From contig CP136066.1 in assembly GCA_032622095.1 (NCBI GenBank), forward strand, positions 143,373,559 to 143,437,558: DNA of 64,000 bases. The letters run 5' to 3'. The translations under genes and the position numbers were made by a program. The stretch's first letter is position 1. Each line of letters starts with the position of its first letter. This document shows, piece after piece, positions 47,501 through 59,500 of the stretch. The notes beneath the pieces were generated by a model. The model had not been told where the DNA came from and did no database searches. It saw only the letters and a program-made list of their open reading frames with translations. The DNA comes from Siphonodentalium dalli (Eukaryota; Mollusca; Scaphopoda; Gadilida; Siphonodentaliidae).

Positions 47501-50500
47501 CATATTATATGTGTCAGGCCACCGCTCTGAGTTCTTGTCTCTCCCAGTTCACCGATTATTATCAAACAATCTTCACCAGGTCTGGCATATCCTGAAGTCA
47601 GCTATTATAGTTAAATCTAACCCTGTTGTGGTTAAGGAGTCGATTATTTAGGGCATTACTGTAGCTGTCTAAATTGATGCCAGTTTATAGATTCTGCTGC
47701 CAAATGAACTTACAAGGGTGCCAAATCCAATCCAGCTAGAAATTTGACTAAGGATACCTCCACATATGCACTTGGGCTACAAAACAAAGTATCGTTTTCC
47801 AGTCAAAAATTCAATGCATCAATCGATTAGAAGTAAAGGATATTTTATCTTTGGCACCAGGAATTTTCAGTTCATCTCCGGGTATTGACATTTTCTGTGA
47901 TTCTAGTATACACTGAAAAACAACACAAAGGCATTATTAATAAAGTAGCAAAACTCTGTATTGAAAAAAACTTAATTGTCCAGAACACAGATGGCATCTA
48001 TGTAAAGGTCCATACGACGGGTTATGATTCCGGTGTCGGTTGTTGACATTGGTAAAGCTACATCTCATGATAAAGTTGTATTTCTGAAAATAATTTACCC
48101 ACACCTTGAAAAATAGCATTTGTAAGTGTAACAAGTGCACCACACATAGTATCCCTCAAAAAGGTGGCTTTTCGCTCAGGTTTATTAATTTTCTGATGTG
48201 GCTTAACCTCTTGGCTGCTATACTGAGTACGGACGTAAAATGTCACGCTGTGTGCTATACGTCCATACTGAGTACGGACCAACTTCAGCACACTAATAGT
48301 AGGTCAGTATTCATAACTACAACTCAGAGATTGGAACAACTGTATCTCGAAGTTTCAAACAGTGTATGATGTTCCACGATTGTGCATGATATTAGTCTTT
48401 CAATTGAGTCAGTTTTATGGTTTTCGTGATATTCCTGTTGTATGTTTCCACTGGAAAATGATCATAACATCAATGGCCCAGCACACAGCATCATAACATC
48501 ATTTTTAGCAGTGAAGAGGTTAATTCAGAAGATGTCTTAATCTGGACAGTTATGACTGATCAAAAATATGTAGCATGTAGATACCCTTCATCCCATTGTT
48601 AATATACATATCCCATCCCATCTAAGAAACAAAAAGACAGGGATATGAGCGCATTTCACACTCTAAGGACCATAACTTCGTAAAAGAAATCAATGGACAA
48701 AATCTCTTACACGTTACTAAAGATAATTCAAGCATGACCTATGATGACTGCGATAACAATCCAAAGTTGGCATAGATGAATTTTCACACTAAGTCCCATA
48801 AATCAACTAAAAATTAATGGACGAAACCTGTTTAATGTAATTATCCTTTTCCCCCATGGTAGTTCATCAGTATTCCAATGATCATTAAAATCCGACCACC
48901 AATGACTAATGAGACATATAGCTCCACAGTTTGGATGGACCGACTTACAGATGGACGGAACCCATTTCTATACAGTTTCATTTCATTTCTATACTTACAT
49001 TTCTATATATTTTCATTTCTATAATACATAGGGAAATGACGGTTATTTATAAAGTAATTTTATTTAGAAATGCCATAACTATAAGGAGCATCTAGTGTTG
49101 ACTTGTATCTGACATCGTCTGGCAAGTTTGGATATAGTCTGTCTGACATTTGCAAAATGAGGTCCCAGAGGACACTGTGGGCTAGCATCACCAATTTCAC
49201 CCTCTGGGGACCTCATTCTGCTTAGGCCTTAAGTATCTATAGTCTCAAATTGGCATTGTTTTTAGATACTTTTTGTTACCCTTCTGTTTAGTTTCTATAT
49301 CCCCTAATTTGCAGAAAATAAATTGCATAATCGAGGTGACCAATGGGTGAACATCACCAACTTCAACTGGAGGACTAAGCAGAATGAGGTCCTGTGGGGG
49401 AAAGAATCACTAAAATCTCCCACTGGAGACCTCATTCTGCAAATGTCAGACACACTATATCCTGGCTTGTCATCTGGAAATTAAGATGAGAAAACTTACC
49501 CTGACTGTCTCTTGTGTGATTCTGTCTAATTCATAGAGAAAATTTGTTGATGACAATGGTTGCTGGAAAGAAGAAATTTCAAAATGACATCGGTGGTAGA
49601 CAATGTATGATGAAAAATTAATTTTTAAAATCATAAAACTTCAATGAGCAGCTACCTGGCAGCAATGCATTCTATGTTAGCGTGTGACATTGGCTATCTA
49701 TCGGGTGTCAAGTGCTATCTGCATTAGCTCATCTGATATCTCCGATATAAGCTCCATTGGACGGAAACATGATCAAACAAGAAGTTGCACCCCGGATGCT
49801 GGCATACCCATGGTGCCAATTGATACATGTGCATAACGGAAACCAAATTAAAAAAGATATATAAGCAGAGGGACAAAAATTCAACATTCTGAAATGAAAA
49901 GAGGGATAACACTTGAGTGGAAAATGCAAACAACATAAATAAACCATCTTCTGAAAGCACTCTTGCTGCCAAACCTGCATATTTCAACATAATTCAATAA
50001 CCCATGGCTGATATAATATATATGAGCAGATGGATACACAGACAGACACTAAGATTGATGTAATTCAGTATACTCCCCATTCAAAATACCCCCCCCCCCC
50101 CCCATCTTTTGGATGGGGGTATAATTAGCCGTGATAAGCCATAAAAAAAAATGATTTGCCTCCTTATAAGCGCAGACTTGTAATCCACACAAAAGGAGGG
50201 TAACCTGTTTTATGTATGCGGGCAAGTTTGTCAGTTGCTTACAGGGGGTGTCTAGTTTCTACATGCTCTAAAACATTTTTCCAACTAAACACACGTACCA
50301 ACTGATATATTCCTCAAAGTGCACAGAGTACGTTACTTGTACTTGCTTGTATACATGACATAGAATGACGTCACATTGTAGGTTAAGGCTCAGGGCTATA
50401 TTGACTGTGTCATAAATAGATCAATGGCCTTCAGGAAGTTAACCACTTACCGATTGAGTGGAGAAATTAGGTGGTGGTGCTTTTGCCTCAAAGAGAGCAT

Positions 50501-53500
50501 CACAGATTTGCTGTAGAGGGAGAGTGTCTTCGACCTGAACACAAAAGAGGGGCTTATCCCATCGGTTCGTGGACACTGGTGGCTCAAATCGCATCACAAG
50601 GGCATCAAATCTGGAATAGAAATCAGGCCTGAAAATTTGAGGTGAACGACCATTCAGTTCACCTGGAGGTTATCTAAAATGAAAATTCCGCAAACAAAAA
50701 ACAGTTTTATAAATGCAGGTCTTGCGATAACTAATTCTCACCTTAATTTTTGCTCAATCAAGTCCCAAAATGAGACATTCAAATGTATTATGGTAGTTCA
50801 ATGAGTAGTTAATAATACCAGTTGTCGTGATTATAACTGTTTGTGTAACTCTCCTGTTAACCTATGGTATGGGTTACCTAAGCACAAACCAGGCGAATGA
50901 GAAATAGGTTACACATAATTTTGAAACCCGCAGGCCTGGAAATATTTAGTCCTATTAGAAACCATTTAAATAATCATGTTTCATTGTACATGTAGCTACA
51001 TTACTTTATTTATTTATTCCACTTTTATGCATTAACTTATTCGTTTAATCCATCCCAAAAGCTAAAGTAAATATGACAAAAATTCGAGGCGAGAGTTTTT
51101 GTTGATATGTCCTAAGATAGCAACATCGTGAGGTAAAAGGTCACGCTGCACATAGTCCTTTCTCATAATAATAATTTCTTATATAATACACATATGTTGG
51201 ATATAGTGAAAATTTAATACACATTATAAAATTAAACCGATATAAGATAAAATTTGTTTATTCTATGCCAGTTGACGTGAGTCATATGTATCCAACGTAA
51301 TCCCATTCATTGGATACACATTGTTGTATACTACAAGTGGAACACACAAGCCAGAACTACTTCGTGTTGACATTGTTGTGAAGTGAGATGATGCACAAAA
51401 CATCAACGACCTGCTCAGGGTAATGCACAGATAATTACCATTTTTCCATTGGACTTGCATCGCAATAAAGGTAGTTATAGTATCAATGGTGGCCAGTCAT
51501 GGATTACATTTATCCAGGGTTTCCACCAGGGGGAAATAAATGAGTCCGTATTGGAGAAACACATAACGCACTTAAAAGTAGCCATTTCCTTGCACCTGAG
51601 TGTCCCACAAAGCAATCCAAAGCTACATATATTATGCAAGTCGATCATTTCTGTGGGTGCATTAATTCTGTTGATGGTATACAAATAATTAATCATGTAA
51701 TTACGTACGTATAAGACTGCCGTCTGATTGAATACTCTATAAATAACGAACTACGAGTTACAGTGTTTACACATTTATAACTTACAATAAGATATCATGA
51801 ATATAAACACTAAAAAGCATCTACGCATTGACCAATAATACCAATTAAGGAGAATTGAATAAATTATTTTTTAGAATTTTAAGTAGCGTCCGTGGAAATT
51901 AAACTGACAGGATTATGTACATGTATTCTGTCAAACGTAAAACTCTTTGTGTGCTGTGACGTCATACTGCAGGGTTTGTCTGGAGTATTTTTTTATAGCG
52001 GCGAAATACGAATGGTAGCGAAGTCTTTCACACGTAACGCATAGCTTGTTCAATAGTCTGTTTAGGCCAACAACTGACGATCGACCGCAGCTATAGAACA
52101 GAGTTTTAGCCAACGTTTTATAAAATATAATTGAGTTTCGGCTGGAAATGTGAACATGTGCGTCGTTGATTGTGCTTGGGGACCCAGGCGGGACAACGAA
52201 ACTATTATTGACTGTACTTTGACTTTATCTCCATATTGGGGGGGGGGAGGGTATGTGTTTGTGTTTATCCTCCATGCGTGTAATATGGCTCAAATGAATG
52301 GTGTTGTCACTATGAATTCGCGCTATAAAGACAGGACAGGTTCCGTATTATTGTGAAATAAATCACTTTGGGATTTTGTTGAGTATGCATGGCAATATAC
52401 GCATAATAATCAACACACGTAGAGAATCGCATGTTTTTTACAGGAACTTCACTGACATCGAACTCAAAACAAATGATAATACAGCAATAAGATAAATGAT
52501 CAACATTGAGTAGTTTCATCCACGAAAATCCCGTGCATAAAAATGTCCCGACTCAGCAATTGGGTGTTCTTTGATCCAATTATGTAATTGTACGATAGGA
52601 CGGGGTCTTCGAGTCTGAGTAGTTTCATCCATGGAATCCCGTGCACAAAAACATCCGTACTCAACAGTCCGGCATTCTTTGATGTTACCGCAACATGTAT
52701 TACGCTGTATCTAATGTCGCTATTTGACCCGCTTTTTCACCAGTATTCTGTTTAACCCCCGAACTCCCGTTGCAGCCAAATTTATTTTACGACATATTGC
52801 TACTGACATTTGGTACATGCATGAATCAAACAGATCATCTGCGAGGGGAATGGGTCCGTGTGACGGACCCGCAGCCGGCCTGGCGGAAACCCTGATTTAT
52901 CCAACACAAGGTGTGGAATAAATACAAAACACAACTTACATCAAAATCTGGAATCTTTTCTTGATTAAGATGCGTGTTGTGTTCTGTCTATTAATACTTA
53001 CACTTCCTGATTATACCGCTCTTCTTCAGACCTTTGGCTGTTCCATTTAGAGCATGTTTCTGGGTTTGTATCACAGAGTATCTGAAGACAAGATTTATGT
53101 TAAAACATTCTGATTTTAATGCTGATTTTGATGCACCTCAAGGTGGTCTATAATTTGGCAGGCCCAGTTATTGTGCCATATCCAAACCACTCTACTGCTA
53201 CCATTGAGTTTAACCCTTTACCCAACAGAAGGGCCCTGTGCCAATGCATTCTCTTATATATGCGAGTCGACCATAGGTCGCCTCGCATATATAAGAGAAT
53301 GCATTGGCTTAACACATTAAACATTATAAAATTGTTAAAGAATGTAAGAAAAAATGGTAAAAAGTGTTTAAATTTTTTTTTTTTAGGCCAATGCATTCTC
53401 TTATATATGCGAGGCGACCTATGGTCGACTCGCATATATAAGAGAATGCATTGGCACAGGGCATAACTGTAACTATCACAATGTGGTCAAGGAGCCGGTT

Positions 53501-56500
53501 CCAATGATATCCATATTTGTATGGTTCTATTGAGACAGACCGAAGATATTTTAGGCTGTTGAAGCTTTATTTGGCCGGTTTTTGCCGTTTTGTTGGGTAA
53601 AGGGTTAAGAGGATATTTAATATGGTTAATATAGCAGGCTCAGTTTTAACATCTTTTATGGGCAAAAATTATTAAATTGTTTGACATCTTATTCAAAATA
53701 TATTTCATATGACCAAGAGTCCAAGAATCTGGGACAGAAGTTAACAGGTTGTTCAACAAGATGATAATAAACTTTACATATCTATATTTTAATTATAAAT
53801 ATAGATCAATATTTTATTCCATAAATTTGGATTTGTTTCATATTAAAACGGATTATTCCAATGAGGAGAGAGATTGCTTCTACTTCCTACCAACTGCTGG
53901 TATAGCCGATGCGGTCACTATCACTTAAAATGTGCTGACGGGTACACAGATTTTGAAAATGTGCTGAAGGATGCACATGGTTTGCTAAAATATGCTGAAA
54001 GGTACACAGGGCTTGCTAAAATGTGCAAAAGGGTACACAGGTTTTGAAATATTGGTGATTCTTAATCAAATCAAGAGGTTGCCACAGTGGTGCTGGGTTA
54101 TCTCCAAGTGCAAAATCAAACATGGACAGGTAGAAACCCAAATACTGATGGTAAAAGATAGGAGAAAATTGATGAACGAAGGGTGGTAACTCCAGCAAAA
54201 AAATGCAAACAATATCGTTGTGCAATCTTTTGAAATCATTCATGATGGTGAACCTCCATACCATTTCATTCAGATCCGATAACCCATCGTTAGATATCTG
54301 CGCGAAGACAAAAATAACATGATTTCCAGATAAACAAAGAAGGTTAACTTTGGAATGAAAAACGTGAATACAAGTAACAAAATACCAACAAACCTACATA
54401 CCAAATTTCATACAGATCCGATGACCCATGCTGATATATCTGCATCGATTGACAAAAAACCCACATTTCCAGATAAACAAAGAAGATAACTCTAGAATGG
54501 AAAACACAAACAATGCCATTTGCCCCTCTTTTGAAAGCAGTCATGATGGCGAACAGCCATCCCAAATTTCATTCAGATACGATAACCCAAGTCTGAGACA
54601 TATGCCCTGTCAACCGGACAAACGGGCAGAAGCAGTCAATCCAGTATACCACCATTCTCTTTATAATAACAAGGCGATTTGTCATTTTTATGGACAAAAA
54701 CAACAAGAAAATCAAGAATTGTCAACAGAAAAAGAGATACAGAAAATTAAAAAAAATATAAATGCTGTGTGCTGTTGTATCTAATCCCATACATTGCTCT
54801 ATGACTTCAATGGCACTTGAAAGTCGCTAACTGGATGTTTTGCTGAGTATATTTCTATCATTTGAAAACTAACTGACTTCACTGCATTATATAATTGTAA
54901 ATGCTTGTTTTTGGAAGACAAATATCAGTTATGTCAACCCTTTATTTTTTGTCTGCACCCATCAGCAATTTGTTTTCCTTTTATTCTAATTTTCATTGGA
55001 ACATAAACAATTATTCTATCAGAAATCACATCCCTGAGCACTTTTTTAGGTGAGATTGACCCATTCAAAGCTAGAATATCATAATAAAACAGGTACATAT
55101 AGCATGATATGAATGATCTATCTTTAACTGAAAGTTTGAGCATAGCGGTTACTGCTACTTGAAAATCTTAAGTGGCAGAAGCAAAGTGTCGCAACCAATT
55201 AAAATTGTATTACCACAGCCAATAAAATTTGCTCTTAATCTTTTCATGATGGGAGCTGCGCTGGTCAAGGTAAATATTGTTAGGCCAACGCATTCTCTTA
55301 TGTATGCGAGGCTCCCTTTCAGAGACTCGCATATATAAGAGTATGCAATTGCCCAGGGTTTTCGAAAAATTTCAGGAAGCTCCAGTCATGAAAGGTTAAG
55401 GCACGCTGTCATTAAAATGGCATTATAGTAAACTTTACCACGAATTGTCCTGCACATTTGAATTCTTCGTTAATTGAATAGAGATACATGTATTAATACT
55501 CACCACACAGTGAGGAGTGGAACAGGCTTTTGTAACACAGTAAAGTTCATATCTGTAGCCTGTCAATAAATAATAACAATAATTATTGAGGAGTGAAACA
55601 AGTTTCCATAACAGAGTAAAGCTCATATATCTAGCCTGTAATATAATAATAACCAGCGACAAGTCGACAGGCTTTCTGTAAAAGAAGAAATTATCAATTT
55701 TTTGACACATGACACTCAGCTTTCAAATTTCTGTCTATAAGTTAATTTTACAAGACATTTCTAGCATCATAATGTTTAAAATTTATTTCATTGTCTAGAC
55801 TCTTCAGTTTCCTGCTATCCAAATTTTCAGCTGCTACTGTGTTTGGTTTAAATTTGCTATCAGTTATAAATCTTGAATCGGAATATGGCGCTCGTCAAGT
55901 GTTTTTGCCTGAAAGAGTGGATCTGTTGCAAAAGAATTATTGAAATTAGTTGACAGCTCCTAACTAGAGGTGATTCAACAACAAGCCTGTAAATTTTCAA
56001 AACAATTCTCAATAAATGTGGGCTGCAGGGTGTGCTGATGAATTCACATTTGAAATCAAAATAGCTGCTGGTGGCCATGTTTTTTTTTCAACAATTTTTT
56101 GAAAAAAGGGAGGCTCCCATCTAGAGGTCACCCCGAAGATTCATATGAAGTTTGTTGATGATTGGATGATAAATCATACAAAGAGTAAAATCCAAGATGG
56201 TTGCTGGCAGTCATGTTTTTTAACAGAGTTAGGAAAAAATGATAAGTACCCATCTAGATGTCACCCCAGGGATCCATTTGAAGTTTGGTGATGATCGGAT
56301 GAGTGATATGCTCTGTAGAGTGTGCTTTCGGATTTAGTGAAGCAAAGAGTAAATATACTATATATAAAGTTGGATGAGTTATCGCGCTATTACTGTCGCG
56401 AATGACCAAATTGCTAAAAATAGACAAACTAAGTCCCATAACTTGGGTATAAAAGACTGGACAAACCTAGTTTTTGAACTCATTCGAGATATTGTTGCAA

Positions 56501-59500
56501 CAGACCCATAGACCAAATATGAATGAAATTGGTTTGAGTTATCGCGCTAATGGAGTCGCGCCTATCTGGACCCCCGGATGCCCGCCCATACATCCTTCCA
56601 TGACTGGAGCTTCCTGAAATTTTGCTAAATCCCTGTGCCAATCCATTCTCTTATATATGCGAGTCTCCCATAGGGAGCCTTGCATATATAACAGAATGCA
56701 TTGTCCTAACAATATTTACCTTGTAAGCCAGTGCATTTTCTTATATATGCGGGGCTCACAGAGAATGCACTGACACAGGATCTTTAATGCTGCACCAGTA
56801 CTCAGGGGTATTAACATTTGATTCACTTATTGACTCGTCTATAATTTAATTTTCCTTACCTTTAATATAATTTAAGGAGTCAAGTATCACAACATCATCT
56901 TTATTAAGTATCCTGAAAACAAATAACACAGGACTATTAAAATGTATTCATTGTTCTGGGTTATATTGCCTATATTGCTTTTGATTCAAGTTCCAATGTA
57001 ACATGATTGATTGTAGATCCTAACTCTCTCTGGTTGGTTCAGGAGAAACAAAGCAAACCATGATATGAAATTAGATTTTATAAAAGATAGTTGTTTGAGT
57101 TTTAAATAGATATCTGGAGTTACATGTATGATTAGATCTTCAACATTGGCTTCAACATTTAATTAAAGGTGTTTACAGAATTCCAAACTGCATGAATGAA
57201 ATTACTTTGATCAAACAATAAACAACACATATCATTCAAGAGACATCCTAAACTTATGTCTAGAGTGAAAAAATTAAGACATTTAACCCTTCCAGGACTG
57301 GAACTTTCTGAAATTTTGGAAAAATCCTGTGCCATAGGGAGCCTCGCAAATATAAGACATGGGACTGACAATATTTACATTGACCCTGTGAGCCAATGCA
57401 TTCTCTTATATGCTAGGCTCCCTATGGGAGACACACATATATAAGAAAAATGCACTGGCACAGGATCTTTAATGCTGCACCAGCACAGCTCCCATCATGA
57501 AAGGGTTACAATATTTATAAATAACATTGTGAATAGATACTGTAGTTCAATGATCAACTGACTCGTGTAGCTTGGTCACTATTTCTCAAAACTTGATTGC
57601 ATGAATTATATGCAAGCTTTACCTTTGTACACTTGATTTCAGATCTGCTCTTGTCCTGATTTCTTTTTTTGAATCTGACAAAAAATAAACAAAACTAATT
57701 ATGGTATTGGTCATTTTCTTTTTCTGACCCTACAGAATACAAGGTGAAAAGGTATTGATTTCTTCTACACCTTCCATTTATTTGCTGACCATTTATCTAT
57801 CAGGCACCTGTCACTTAGCTTCAAGCGCGACTGATCAGGAATTAAGGGCAGCTAGCATATTGAAGAGATTTAGATGGAAATTTCGAAGAAGTACAGCAAT
57901 GCCCTAAATAATCAACTCCTTAACCACAGCAGAATTATGGGTAACTTTTCAGGATTTAGTTGGTAATATGGCTTGTTGCCATTAATTGGAAAGCTCTCAC
58001 TGAGGCTGAAGGGGTCACTATCACCAAAAAAAGTGCTGAAGGGTACCGTACACAGCTAGGGTTTGAAAATTTGCTGAAGGGTACACAGGGTTTGTGATCG
58101 GGACTAACACCATTACTTAATCTGTGTTTCTGAAAGTCTGGCGCGCATTGGCAGTTTGTTTTCAGTTCATTTTAATGTTCATTGGAACGTAAACAATTAT
58201 TCTCTAACATAAATCATGGCAGATACGAAAACTAAACGTCATTTAGAATGACATTTCAAAACCTGTGTACCCTTCAGCACATTTTCAAAACCTGTGTACC
58301 CTTCAGCACTTTTTTTGGTGAGAGTGACCCCTTCAGCCTCACTGAGAGCTTTCCAATGAATGGCAACAAACCATATTTCCGACTAACTCCTGAAAAGTTA
58401 CCCATAATTATGCTGTGGTTAAGCCTTAAGGAGTCAATTATTTAGGGCATTACTGTACTTCAAAGTTATAAATATTACAAAGCATTTTGGAATGCACTAA
58501 AAGATTGAAACCATCTTTTTAAAGATAAAATGATAAAAAAAATATATATTATGACTACTTAGTGTTATTGTATAATTCTTGCCATTCACATACTACAAGT
58601 AACTCAATAGGTTATGGCAAGAAAATTAAATCCAATAACTTTTCTGGAGAAGGATATTACTGAAGCAAAATGAGTTTATGTCTGAACCAAATTGACCCAA
58701 TATGGGCCAAAGATGGAATTGTCAATCAATAATAAAATATAACATACAATATACAGCCCTCATAATTGGCTACGGCAATCAGCAATGCCGAAGCCATTTG
58801 CTGAAGCAAACTGGGCCACAGTAAAGGGTTGCCGTAGCAGATTGCCGAAGCCAAACAATCTGAATTAAAAGGACTGAATATACGCATCTAAGCCTTAACC
58901 CTTTCATGATGGGAGCTGTGCTGGGGCAGCATTAAAGATCCTGTGCCAGTGCATTCTCTTAGTGCATGCAAGTCTCCCATAGGGAGCCTCACATATATAA
59001 GAGAATGTACTGATTTACAAGGTGAAGGTAAATATTTTTAGGCCAATGTATTTTCTTATTAGGGAGACTCGCATATATAAAAGAATCCATTGGACCATGA
59101 TTGGACAGGATTTTTCAGGAAGCTCCAGCCATTGAAGGGTTGAAACAGCAACAATTAAAGGCCCACTTAATTTTTATGTGTCTCAGAAGGTGCCCTAAGA
59201 GTAATTAGAAAATAGCTGAAATCATAAAAACATCCCCCCCCCCCATTATGGCTCCCAAAATGCAACAGAATTCATCAAACTGTATTTATTTTCAATGGAA
59301 GGGGACTAACTCTATACCTATATATATAGAGTTATCCCCCCTTCCATTGAAAATAATCAACTTTGTGCATAAACTTTAGCACAGAACAGATGTCGATATC
59401 TCAGGTATAATTAATAAATGTTTTAGACTCGTTTGTCATATCGAAACTTTATTAGGTGGAACATTCCACCACATGATCCTAGCATTTTATATGCACAGCA

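Larger units (their letters stand above)
44557..47843 (-). other. KTI12: U12-type AT-AC intron of KTI12 (3287 nt)
   Basis: Donor ATATCCTTTA at 47843-47834 and branch site TTCCTTAAC at about 44573-44565, with AC at 44558-44557. Both match the minor-spliceosome consensus (RTATCCTTT; TTCCTTAAC). The intron contains a 0.76-kb foldback and a 1.1-kb hAT-like element. Confidence 0.88.

Noticed and set aside
54428-54784. 118-codon frame
   Set aside because: Starts in repeat-like 'cagataaacaaagaagataac' sequence that recurs nearby (54320, 54470) and looks like no protein.
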